Below are positions 16,266 to 23,906 of a DNA stretch of 41,529 nucleotides, piece by piece. A program made the position numbers and the translations under genes. The notes under the pieces were generated by a model. It made no database searches. It was not told the origin of the DNA and was given only the letters and a program-made list of their open reading frames with translations. How positions within the stretch are numbered: the stretch's first letter is position 1; the number at the start of each line of letters is the position of its first letter. Origin of the DNA: an uncultured Paenibacillus sp. GTDB lineage: Bacteria > Bacillota > Bacilli > Paenibacillales > Paenibacillaceae. The stretch is from NCBI GenBank assembly GCA_937895345.1, contig CALAWP010000040.1, positions 1 through 41,529 on the forward strand. Direction: 5' to 3'.

Positions 16266-17438
16266 ATGAACGACAAGCAAAAGGTTCTCGAGGCGGTCGA
16301 CGAATGCGCGGAGCGGTTCCGCGGCATTTCCCTGGCCATCGGGCGGCGGCCCGAGCTCGGACACGAAGAAGTATACGCCTCCGGGCTGCTCTGCGCGGAG
16401 CTGGAGCGGCACGGCTTTACCGTGGAGAGAGGGACGCTGGGGCTGGAGACGGCCTTCGTCGCCGTATACGATTCCGGCAAGCCCGGCGCTGTCGTCGGCT
16501 TCCTGTGCGAATACGACGCGCTGCCGGAAATCGGACACGCCTGCGGCCATCACCTCATCTGCTCCATGAGCGCGGCGGCGGCCGTCGCCCTCAAGAGCGC
16601 CGCGGACAAGCTGGGCGGCGTCCTTCGTGTCTACGGAACGCCCGCGGAAGAAACGAAAGGAGCCAAGGTGCCGATGGCGGAAGCCGGCTTGTTCGACGAT
16701 TGCGACATCGCGCTGATGGCCCATCCTTACCATACGTTCGAAAGATCCGGCCAATCGCTGGCTCTCGATGCGATACGGTTTGAATTCAAGGGGAAAGCCG
16801 CCCATGCGGCCGCCAGCCCCCACGAAGGCGTCAACGCCCTCGACGCCGTCATCTCGCTGTTCAATGCGGTCAACGCGCTCCGCCAGCAAACGCGCAGCGA
16901 TGCCCGCATTCACGGCATCATCGACCACGGCGGCACGGCGCCGAACATTATACCGGACTACGCCTCGGCGAAGTTTTACGTCCGCTCCGCGACGCGGACC
17001 TATACGGACGAGCTGACGGCCAAGGTGCAGCGCTGCGCGGAAGGCGCGGCGCTGCAGGCCGGCTGCGAGCTGACGACGAGCCGCTACGAATATTCCTACG
17101 ACGAGCTCGTCACGAACGAGACGCTGTCGGAGCAGTTCAACCGCAACCTGATCGAAGCCGGCATACCGGAGGAGCAGATCGAATCCGGCAAGGACAACGG
17201 CTCGCTCGATCTAGGCAACGTCTCCGCCCGCTGTCCGGCGATCCATCCGTACGTGAAAATTGTGGAGGAGCGCCTGATGCTGCATACGGAGGCGTTCCGC
17301 GACGCGGCCATGACGGACAAGGCGCTGGACCGGATGATCTTCGGGGCCAAGATGCTGGCGGCGACCGCTTACGACGTCATGGCCGATCCCGCGCTGCGGG
17401 CGCGCATCCGCGCCGAATTTGAAGCGGGCCGCAAGTAA
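16266..17438 (+). CDS. M20-family amidohydrolase (AbgB/p-aminobenzoyl-glutamate hydrolase-like)
   Basis: A 390-residue metal-dependent hydrolase that cleaves amide bonds of N-acyl amino acids or peptides in the cytoplasm. The metal ligands of the M20D group are visible: H91, C93 and H95 in GHACGHH, E128/E129 in PAEETKG, and H153 in MAHPYH. A dimerisation (lid) domain lies at about residues 170-280, beginning with FEFKGKAAHAAASP. The cysteine ligand points to the amidohydrolase subfamily rather than classical aminopeptidases. An AraC regulator follows 37 nt downstream on the same strand. Substrate unknown. Its position inside a phosphate-related block on the opposite strand is unusual. Confidence 0.88.
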   Translation: MNDKQKVLEAVDECAERFRGISLAIGRRPELGHEEVYASGLLCAELERHGFTVERGTLGLETAFVAVYDSGKPGAVVGFLCEYDALPEIGHACGHHLICSMSAAAAVALKSAADKLGGVLRVYGTPAEETKGAKVPMAEAGLFDDCDIALMAHPYHTFERSGQSLALDAIRFEFKGKAAHAAASPHEGVNALDAVISLFNAVNALRQQTRSDARIHGIIDHGGTAPNIIPDYASAKFYVRSATRTYTDELTAKVQRCAEGAALQAGCELTTSRYEYSYDELVTNETLSEQFNRNLIEAGIPEEQIESGKDNGSLDLGNVSARCPAIHPYVKIVEERLMLHTEAFRDAAMTDKALDRMIFGAKMLAATAYDVMADPALRARIRAEFEAGRK

Positions 17439-17475
17439 CGGCGACAAGCCGCCGCATCGATCAGGAGGCTGACAC

Positions 17476-18342
17476 ATGGAAGCATACAACGAACGGGTCA
17501 TGTACGAAAATCCGCTGCTGTCGATCCGGATTTTCCAGACGCAGCGTCAGGACATCCATATGACGAATTGGCATTACCATAAGCAGCTGGAGCTGATTCT
17601 CATTCTGGAAGGGCAGCTGGAAGTGACGCTGGAGAAGGAAAGCTTCCTGCTGGGACCCGAAGACCTGATCATTATCGGGGCATCGGAGCTCCACCGCGAC
17701 CGCAATTCGAAGCATTTGGACTATATTGTGCTGCAATTCGATCTGGAGCAGTTTTTCGACTCCAGCTCGATTCCGTACATGAGATATTTTGCGGAAACGA
17801 GGGCCCCGCTCAGCCAGGCCAATTATATTTACCAGCAAAACGACGACGTGAGGCGGCAAACGGGGAATTGCATCAAGCAAATTTTGGCGGAGGCAACCAC
17901 AAAGGAGACGGGCTACGAGCTGGCGGTCAGCATTTTGATCAAGCAAATTTTGCTGCTGCTGCTTCGCAGCGACAGCCGGAAGGTGCTGGCCGAAGGGGAC
18001 AACTTCGACAAGATCAGGCTGAAGCCGGTGCTGGACTACGTCGAGGAGCGGCTGACCGACCGGATCCAGGTGGAGGAAGTGTGCAAGATCGCCAATATGA
18101 GCTACTACTATTTCGTCAAATATTTCAAAAAAACGATCGGCTTGTCGTTCACGGAATACGTCAATTACCGCAAAGTGAAGCGGGCGGAAAGAATTTTGCT
18201 GACGAAGGATTTAAGCATTTCCGAGGTGGGCGAAAGGATCGGCATGCCGAATATGGCGCATTTCTACAAAATGTTCAAGAAATACAACCACTGCTCGCCC
18301 AAGCAGTTCCAGCGCAAAATGCTTCCGTGGCAGCGGCAATAA
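17476..18342 (+). CDS. AraC-family transcriptional regulator
   Basis: A 288-residue regulator. An N-terminal cupin-like ligand domain (about residues 20-110, with WHYHKQLELILILEG) is followed by a C-terminal pair of helix-turn-helix motifs (about 185-285: VEEVCKIANMSYYYFVKYFKK and ISEVGERIGMPNMAHFYKMFKK, ending CSPKQFQR). AGGAGG lies 7 nt before the ATG. The gene lies 37 nt after the amidohydrolase gene and is probably co-transcribed with it. Regulation of that gene or an unlinked sugar or peptide operon is plausible; no operator could be identified. Confidence 0.9.
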   Translation: MEAYNERVMYENPLLSIRIFQTQRQDIHMTNWHYHKQLELILILEGQLEVTLEKESFLLGPEDLIIIGASELHRDRNSKHLDYIVLQFDLEQFFDSSSIPYMRYFAETRAPLSQANYIYQQNDDVRRQTGNCIKQILAEATTKETGYELAVSILIKQILLLLLRSDSRKVLAEGDNFDKIRLKPVLDYVEERLTDRIQVEEVCKIANMSYYYFVKYFKKTIGLSFTEYVNYRKVKRAERILLTKDLSISEVGERIGMPNMAHFYKMFKKYNHCSPKQFQRKMLPWQRQ

Positions 18343-18366
18343 GCTTGCAACGGCTCCAAACATGGC

Positions 18367-18409
18367 AAAAAGCTCGTATTCCCTAAGATTTAGGGGCTGC
18401 GAGCTTTTT
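18367..18409. terminator. Bidirectional terminator overlapping the end of phoP
   Basis: AAAAAGCTCG and CGAGCTTTTT form a 10-bp stem, with a second inner pair CCCTAA / TTAGGG. A and T tracts on both sides make it functional in both directions, for the AraC gene and for phoP. The last codons and the stop of phoP (18383-18385) lie inside the hairpin. Confidence 0.88.
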
Positions 18410-19108
18410 GGGCATAACGAGCTTATATCCGACGCCTCGAATCGATTCGATCTGGACCGACTGCTGGCCGAGCTCCAGCTTCTTGCGCAGCGAGCTGACA
18501 TGAACGTCGACCGTGCGCTGCCCGCCTACATAGTCGAAGCCCCAGACGACGTTCATCAGATCGTCCCGGGTAATGACCATGCCGGGCCGCTGCACGAGAT
18601 ACAGCAGCACCTCGAACTCCTTCGGCCTGAGCGGAATCGGCTCGTTGTGAACGATGACCTCGTATTTCTCGGGGTAAATGGACAGCTCCCCGATCGTAAT
18701 GACTTTCTCCGAGGAGGCGACCGCCGGCTTCTCCCCGTCCTGCTTCGTCCGTCGCAGCACGGCAGACACGCGGGCCAGCAGCTCCGCGACGCCGAACGGC
18801 TTCGTAATGTAATCGTCGGCGCCGTGCTTCAAGCCTTGCACGACCTCCTCCTCCGCATTGCGCGCCGTTAGAATGATGACCGGCGTGGCGACGCCGTTCT
18901 GGCGCAGCCGGTTCAGCACCTCGAAGCCGTTCATCCCCGGCAGCATAATATCGAGAACGATCAAGTCGAACGTTCGCTGAAGCGCCGTTTGAAGACCTTC
19001 GGCGCCGTGGTCGACGACCGTCGTATCATAACCTTCCTGCGTAAGATTGTACGTCAGCAGGCGAGCCAGCGTCGGCTCGTCCTCGATAACCAATATTTTA
19101 TACGACAT
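18383..19108 (-). CDS. phoP: Phosphate-response regulator PhoP (OmpR family)
   Basis: A 241-residue response regulator. The receiver domain has acidic pocket E9/D10, phosphoacceptor D53 in IVLDIMLPGMNG, T in IILTAR and K in DYITKPF. The C-terminal winged-helix domain (about 135-235) has the OmpR pattern RPKEFEVLLYLVQRPG, RTVDVHVSSLRKKL and SIRGVGYKL. It should bind TT(A/C/T)ACA repeats; such sites occur before pstB and the cyclic-di-GMP operon in this window. GGAGGT lies 10 nt before the ATG. The final residues KKLAAPKS are encoded by the terminator stem. It follows phoR, the reverse of the usual phoP-phoR order. Confidence 0.93.
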   Translation of the reverse strand: MSYKILVIEDEPTLARLLTYNLTQEGYDTTVVDHGAEGLQTALQRTFDLIVLDIMLPGMNGFEVLNRLRQNGVATPVIILTARNAEEEVVQGLKHGADDYITKPFGVAELLARVSAVLRRTKQDGEKPAVASSEKVITIGELSIYPEKYEVIVHNEPIPLRPKEFEVLLYLVQRPGMVITRDDLMNVVWGFDYVGGQRTVDVHVSSLRKKLELGQQSVQIESIRGVGYKLVMPKKLAAPKS

Positions 19109-19182
19109 GATGATGATGACCTCCGCATTTGCGTCTGCGGCTTGTTCGCCCCATCCGCCATTTCTTTACGATCATTAAGTCT

Positions 19183-19214
19183 AGTTTACCACGGTTTCGT
19201 GAAGAATAGGTAAA
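19183..19214 (-). promoter_or_regulatory. Candidate PhoP-type promoter and inverted repeat between phoR and phoP
   Basis: On the minus strand TTTACC (19209-19214), 5 bp, TTCACG (19198-19203), 9 bp and TAAACT (19183-19188) reproduce the end of the PhoP-promoter geometry with two hexamers of five matches each. The outer bases also form an inverted repeat, GTTTACC at 19184-19190 and GGTAAAC at 19209-19215. It lies in the 122-bp gap before phoP. It may give phoP its own autoregulated promoter. Confidence 0.4.
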
Positions 19215-19230
19215 CCATTTTTGCAACGGC

Positions 19231-21006
19231 CTATTGGAGGACAGGCAGCTCGATCGTAAAAGTCGTTCCGACGCCGACCGTGCTTGTGACGGCGATCGTT
19301 CCCTTATGAAGCTCCACCAGATGTTTGACGATCGACAGCCCGAGTCCCGTCCCGCCCGAGCTTCGGGATCTGGCCTTGTCGACTCTGTAAAACCGTTCGA
19401 AGATGCGGGGCAGATCCTTTTTCGGAATGCCGATGCCGGAATCGCTGATCCGGATGCGGATATGGTCTTCGCCCGCGGCCTCGGCCGAGACGGATACCCG
19501 CCCGCCTTCCGGCGTATAGTTGATCCCGTTGGACAACAGGTTCATAATGATTTGCCGCAGCCGATCCTCGTCCGCCTCCACGTACAAGCCCGGCTCGACG
19601 GTCATGCTTAACCCGATCCCTTTGCGCGCCGCTTCGGCTTCCATCAGCGTGATCGTTTTGGCCATGAAGCTTTCCAGCTCGACCGGCGAGAACATAAGCG
19701 GCACCCGGCGGGATTCGATCTTGGACAGTTCCAAAATATCTCCGATCAGCCGGTTCAGCCGGTCGCTTTCGTCGTAAATGATCTGCAGGAAGGAACGGGC
19801 CGTCTCCTCGTCCTTGACCGCCCCGCCCAGCAGCGTCTCCGCAAACCCTTTGACCGCCGCGATCGGCGTCTTCAGCTCATGCGAGACGTTGGCGACGAAT
19901 TCGCTTCTCATCCTCTCCAGCCTGCGGATCGCGGAAACGTCCTGCAGCACGAGCAGCACGCCGCCGAATTCGCCTCCGCCCTGAACGATCGGCACCAAGT
20001 TGAGCTCCAGCAGCCTTTCCTCCGGAAAATAAAACGTAATTTCCTCGCGCAAATGCTCCTTCGTATCAAACGCTTCCTGAATAATTTGGGCCAGCTCGTA
20101 TTGCTGCTTCGCGTCCGTGAAAGGTTTGCCCTTCATCTCGCGGGCTGTAAAGCCGAGCACCTCCTCCGCCCTCCGGTTCATGAGCGAAATTTCGCCGGCG
20201 GCGTCGATCATGACGATGCCGTTGATCATATTGGCCAGGACGCTTTCCAGCTGGTTTTCGTTCTGCCTGATGCGCGACATTTGCAGCTGGAGGCTGTCGG
20301 CCATCGCGTTGATCGCGGTGCCGAGCTCGCCGATTTCGTCATGCTTCATCACTTTGACGCGGGCCTTGTAGTCCATGTTTTTGATTCGTTTGGCGACCTT
20401 CGTAATTTGCTCCAGCGGCCTCGTAAGCCCAAGCGCGATCCGGTAGCTGATCAGCGCGGCAACGACAAACAGGACGACCAGTCCTCCGACGAGCACGGCC
20501 GTCAGCCGGCTGACGCTCCGGTCGACTTCATTCAAACTTATCGCTAGACGGAGCAGATACGGATCTTCCCCCGGAACGACCGTCACCGGAATCGCCACGT
20601 ACATCATGCTTTCGCTCAACGTCTCGCTCGTGCGGACGCTTCTTCCCGTTCCATGCTGCAGGGCCGCCTGAACCTCTTCCCGGTTGATATGGTTGTCCAT
20701 ATCGGCGGGATTGTGGTCCGAATCTCCGAGAACGACGCCGTCGCTTCGGATGAAGGTAACCCTCGCCTCCATATATTGCTTCAGCTGCTTCGCCTCTTGC
20801 GTATAATAGTCGATCGACTCCGGCAGCTCGCCGGAACGCCAGTCCATCTTGCCGGAGATCAGCCGCATTTCCCTCACCAGCGTTTCCTCCAGCACGTTAA
20901 TATGATTGTCCTTGAACGATTTGATCATCAGGAAGCCCGACGCGGCGACGGACAAGCCGACCATCGCGATAATAATGAGCGTCAGCCTTGCGCGGAAGCT
21001 GTTCAT
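19231..21006 (-). CDS. phoR: Phosphate-sensor histidine kinase PhoR
   Basis: A 591-residue membrane kinase. Two membrane segments (about residues 5-27 and 170-190) flank an extracellular domain of about 140 residues. HAMP (about 190-240), PAS (about 255-350, NENQLESVLANMINGIVMID), HisKA with the phosphorylated histidine in FVANVSHELKTP, and a HATPase with NLLSNGINYTP, DSGIGIPKKDLPRIFERFYR and GGTGLGLSIVKH follow. This is the domain order of PhoR/WalK-type kinases. The start at 21006 has AGGAG 9 nt upstream. It begins 27 nt after the transporter gene and precedes phoP by 122 nt. Confidence 0.92.
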   Translation of the reverse strand: MNSFRARLTLIIIAMVGLSVAASGFLMIKSFKDNHINVLEETLVREMRLISGKMDWRSGELPESIDYYTQEAKQLKQYMEARVTFIRSDGVVLGDSDHNPADMDNHINREEVQAALQHGTGRSVRTSETLSESMMYVAIPVTVVPGEDPYLLRLAISLNEVDRSVSRLTAVLVGGLVVLFVVAALISYRIALGLTRPLEQITKVAKRIKNMDYKARVKVMKHDEIGELGTAINAMADSLQLQMSRIRQNENQLESVLANMINGIVMIDAAGEISLMNRRAEEVLGFTAREMKGKPFTDAKQQYELAQIIQEAFDTKEHLREEITFYFPEERLLELNLVPIVQGGGEFGGVLLVLQDVSAIRRLERMRSEFVANVSHELKTPIAAVKGFAETLLGGAVKDEETARSFLQIIYDESDRLNRLIGDILELSKIESRRVPLMFSPVELESFMAKTITLMEAEAARKGIGLSMTVEPGLYVEADEDRLRQIIMNLLSNGINYTPEGGRVSVSAEAAGEDHIRIRISDSGIGIPKKDLPRIFERFYRVDKARSRSSGGTGLGLSIVKHLVELHKGTIAVTSTVGVGTTFTIELPVLQ

Positions 21007-21033
21007 GCCGATCTCTCCTTTTGCATACAACGT

Positions 21034-22011
21034 TTATCGTACATGCGTCTGCGCGGAATCGCCAGCCTTGCTTCGGTTAATTTTTTGTAAAACGTAATGA
21101 TGCAGCGTCGCCGCCGGCTGCTGGATCAGGATCGACAGCACGACGGGAACGGCCGCAAGCGGGCTGAAATAACCGAGCGCCAGCACGATGCCCAGCGAGA
21201 TGTTGCGCATGCCGGTCGCATAGGACGCCGTCACTTGAAGCCGCCAGTCCCGCCGGCCGGCAAAGCCGACGAAGCCGACGGCGTAGCAGACCGCCACCAG
21301 CAGCAGCGAGACGGGAACGAGCAGGAGCATGTCCGACTTGAGCGTATGCACGTGCGGCGCGATGGCCGCGGCGTTCAAGGCGACGACCGAGGCGAAGCAA
21401 AGCTTCGACACGGGCGCCGCGTAAGGCTTCACCCAGCCTTGCAGCCTGCCGCGGGACCATTCGTGAAGCGCCACGCCGATGACGGTCGGCAGCACGATCA
21501 GGATCGTCAAGTCGAGCATAAGCGGTCCCGCTTTCACCTCGATCGCCGATCCGAAAAACAGCTGCACGCCGGCGGGAACGACAAGCGGGCTCAGCAGCGA
21601 GTCCAGGACGACCATCGCCAATATAAGCGGCACGCCGCCCCCCGACATGCCGACCCACAGTACGCTGGACACGCCCAGCGGAATGAGCGCGAACAGCACC
21701 AGGCCGACGACGTAAGGCGAGTCCGCGCCAAAGGCGAGCGCGCCCAGCCCGTAGGCGGCAAGCGGCGTCAAGCCGTGCGCCAGCAGCAAGGCGGCGGCCA
21801 AAATACCAGGCTTGCGCATCACGCCCCGAAGCTGCTCAAGTCCGCAGCCAATCGCCATCGTCAGCGTGACGAAAGCGAACAAATACGGAACCGCTTCCGT
21901 ATAACCTGCCAGTTGATCGGACAGCAGGTAGCCCGCCGCGAGCGAGCCCGGTACGAGCAGAAACATCCATTTTTCAAACCAGTCGTTGAAAGCCAAGCCG
22001 AAATTGCGCAT
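21034..22011 (-). CDS. Bile acid:sodium symporter (BASS) family transporter
   Basis: A 325-residue polytopic membrane protein with about nine to ten hydrophobic helices. The glycine- and proline-rich segments ALIPLGVSSVLWVGMSGGGVPL and ATGMRNISLGIVLALGYF are typical of the BASS family, whose members move organic anions (bile acids, pantoate, pyruvate or other keto acids) with sodium. It is the first gene of an apparent operon with phoR and phoP, 27 nt apart. Bile acids are an unlikely substrate here. Its linkage to the phosphate sensor is unexpected and may be only positional. Confidence 0.85.
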   Translation of the reverse strand: MRNFGLAFNDWFEKWMFLLVPGSLAAGYLLSDQLAGYTEAVPYLFAFVTLTMAIGCGLEQLRGVMRKPGILAAALLLAHGLTPLAAYGLGALAFGADSPYVVGLVLFALIPLGVSSVLWVGMSGGGVPLILAMVVLDSLLSPLVVPAGVQLFFGSAIEVKAGPLMLDLTILIVLPTVIGVALHEWSRGRLQGWVKPYAAPVSKLCFASVVALNAAAIAPHVHTLKSDMLLLVPVSLLLVAVCYAVGFVGFAGRRDWRLQVTASYATGMRNISLGIVLALGYFSPLAAVPVVLSILIQQPAATLHHYVLQKINRSKAGDSAQTHVR

Positions 22012-22040
22012 GATGCCCTTCCCTCATTTGCCGTTCGCCC

Positions 22041-22056
22041 GTTTGCCCGGGCAAAC
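22041..22056. promoter_or_regulatory. 16-bp perfect palindrome between divergent genes
   Basis: GTTTGCCCGGGCAAAC is a perfect 16-bp palindrome. It lies 30 bp before the BASS-transporter start and 35 bp upstream of the -10 of the HD-domain gene. Its size and position suit an operator for a dimeric regulator acting on one or both genes. No regulator is identified. Confidence 0.5.
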
Positions 22057-22090
22057 CTATCGTATCGTAGCCGCACAAGCGAATAAGTTT

Positions 22091-22096
22091 TATAAT
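22091..22096 (+). promoter_or_regulatory. Candidate -10 element of the tandem HD gene
   Basis: TATAAT is a perfect -10 hexamer 54 bp before the start codon of the HD-domain gene. No convincing -35 is present 16-18 bp upstream, so activation or a weak promoter is possible. Confidence 0.4.
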
Positions 22097-22150
22097 AGCA
22101 TAGAGGAGTTTTCCGATATATATTTTTCAAGAAAAAACGGGCGGTGCGCA

Positions 22151-23290
22151 ATGAACAACAGCCGATATACGAATGCAATCATTCAGATGCAGTATGTTTC
22201 CCGATGGAAGGAATATTCGCCGCGGTACAGAGACAACGCCGCGAGCCACAGCTTCCGCTGCGCCGCGTTGGCCGTTCTGGCGGGCATTGTGGAGAAGAAG
22301 GTGTACGGCAACGACTTGCCGATGCTGTCGCTGGTCGGCCGCGCTTTGCTGCACGACTTGAACGAAACGGTCACCGGCTCGATCAAATACGTCACAAAAA
22401 AAGACGCCATGCTGGCCGATCATATCAGCAGGCTGGAGTCGGAGGTCAGCAAAGATATCGTTTCGTATTTGTCCCGCTCGCTGCAGCCGCACTTTTACGA
22501 ATTTATCGTCGACGCCGAGGACGGCAGCTACATGGGCAGCCTCGTCAAAGCAATCGATTCCTTCGACGCCATGCTGTTCTGCATGCGGGAGCAGCGACTG
22601 GACGCCAATCCTTATTTCGAGTCGAAATACAATCAGCTTCGGGCGGAGCTGGCCGCTTCTCCGTGCCGTTCGATCGGCTGGCTGCTGCAGGCGATGGAGG
22701 ACGATCCCGGGGTCGGGCAGCTGCTCGACCATATTTTGAACCTCGATTTGATCGAGCGCTGGGGAGGCAGCTTCAATCTGATTCCGGACAACGACGCCAC
22801 CCACTCCTTCCGGGTAGCCGCCATGTCGCTGTTCAACGGCTTGCTCGAGACGGAACGGTTCGGACGGAAGGACATCCGGCTGTACCGGCTGCTCGGCAAA
22901 GCGCTCATGCACGACATTGTAGAAGGAGTCAGCGGCGACGTCGCATCCCCGATCAAGAAATCGTCGGCCGTCGTCCGGGAAGCGTTCGAGCAATACGAGC
23001 GGCAGCTTGCGCGCGATATCGTGCAAAGCCTGCCCCCGATCTTTCACGAGGAGCTGACCGACTTTCTCGTCCATTCCAAGGACGACACGTACGAAGGGCA
23101 GCTGGTCGATATCGCCGACAAGATCGACGCCCTCATCAAGAGCAATCTCGAAATGCGCAACACCCCCCACTATGCCGAAAAATACTACCAGCAGCTCGTC
23201 CATATTCAGCATCGATATGAAAATCCGTGCGTCATCTTTTTTCTGGCCTACATCCTCCACGATCTGACTTACGACAACTTCGTCCGGTAG
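22151..23290 (+). CDS. Protein with two tandem YfbR-like HD domains
   Basis: A 379-residue soluble protein with two copies of an HD phosphohydrolase fold. Copy 1: H33 in ASHSF, H68-D69 and E72 in LLHDLNE, D136 in KAIDSFD. Copy 2: H218 in ATHSF, H254-D255 and E258 in LMHDIVE, D320/D323 in VDIADKID. Both metal sites look complete. YfbR-type enzymes are 5'-deoxynucleotidases of about 200 residues; here two domains are fused. The frame is open upstream, but the first ATG with a plausible context is 22151. The ribosome site (GGGCGG) is weak. Hydrolysis of a nucleotide is likely; which one is unknown. Confidence 0.85.
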   Translation: MNNSRYTNAIIQMQYVSRWKEYSPRYRDNAASHSFRCAALAVLAGIVEKKVYGNDLPMLSLVGRALLHDLNETVTGSIKYVTKKDAMLADHISRLESEVSKDIVSYLSRSLQPHFYEFIVDAEDGSYMGSLVKAIDSFDAMLFCMREQRLDANPYFESKYNQLRAELAASPCRSIGWLLQAMEDDPGVGQLLDHILNLDLIERWGGSFNLIPDNDATHSFRVAAMSLFNGLLETERFGRKDIRLYRLLGKALMHDIVEGVSGDVASPIKKSSAVVREAFEQYERQLARDIVQSLPPIFHEELTDFLVHSKDDTYEGQLVDIADKIDALIKSNLEMRNTPHYAEKYYQQLVHIQHRYENPCVIFFLAYILHDLTYDNFVR

Positions 23291-23318
23291 CGGCCGTCTC
23301 CGCTGCCGGGCGATTTTT

Positions 23319-23462
23319 GGCCGCGCGGCTTGCAGCGCGGTCTGCCGGCCATGGCCGGCGATGGCCGCGAGGCGGGTTTGGCCGCGAGGCTTGCAGCGGT
23401 CTGCGGGCTATGGTTGGCGACGGCCGCGAGGCTTGCAGCGGTCTGCGGGCCATGGCCGGCGC
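23319..23462. repeat. GC-rich 42-bp direct repeats
   Basis: Units beginning GGCCGCG(A/C)GGCTTGCAGCG start at 23319, 23380 and 23422; the last two are 42 bp apart and nearly identical. A partial unit and the palindrome GCCGGCCATGGCCGGC (23344-23359) are interspersed. The reading frames across it are repetitive and Arg/Ala-rich, so I consider it non-coding. Confidence 0.7.
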
Positions 23463-23519
23463 TAGCGCCCCTCCTCTCTGCTCTTACGGAACTCAGAGCC
23501 AGTGTGCTCGGGCAAAACA

Positions 23520-23860
23520 TCGGAATGGACGGCAGTGCTGGGCAGGCTCGGGGGCGTCGAGTAACTTGGCGTTTTTAATATGTCGGGAATCGGGGCGAGC
23601 GGCGGCGCTGGGCAGGGTACGTTTGAAGGTTTAGTAACTTTAATGGATTTTTATATGTCGGGGAACCAGGGCGAACGGCGGCGTTGAGTCAGAACTATGG
23701 GCATGAAGTAACTTAGACGTTTTATAGGTGATCGGGGAACCAGGGCGAACGGCGGCGCTGAGTCAGACCTGTGGGCATGAAGCAACTTTGACGTTTTATA
23801 GGTGATCGGGGAACTAGTCGAACGTCGGGGGGAGACAAGTGACTGTGTGCGAAATGAGCT
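23520..23860. repeat. Degenerate tandem repeat, about 74-bp unit
   Basis: Units start with TCGG at 23520, 23583, 23658, 23732 and 23806. Units 3 and 4 (each exactly 74 bp) are nearly identical: a CGAACGGCGGCG segment, GAGTCAGA, GGGCATGAAG, AACTT and GACGTTTTATAGGTGA. Units 1, 2 and 5 are more diverged or truncated. No coding potential is evident. The array lies downstream of the convergent HD and nagZ genes. Confidence 0.8.
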
Positions 23861-23906
23861 TGCAGGCGATTGGGCGATTTCTCCGCTTTGCCTCGACGTA
23901 ACTACA

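Noticed and set aside
23227..23634. Ala/Arg-rich frames on both strands after the HD gene
   Set aside because: They read through 42-bp GC-rich repeats; there is no ribosome site and no family resemblance.
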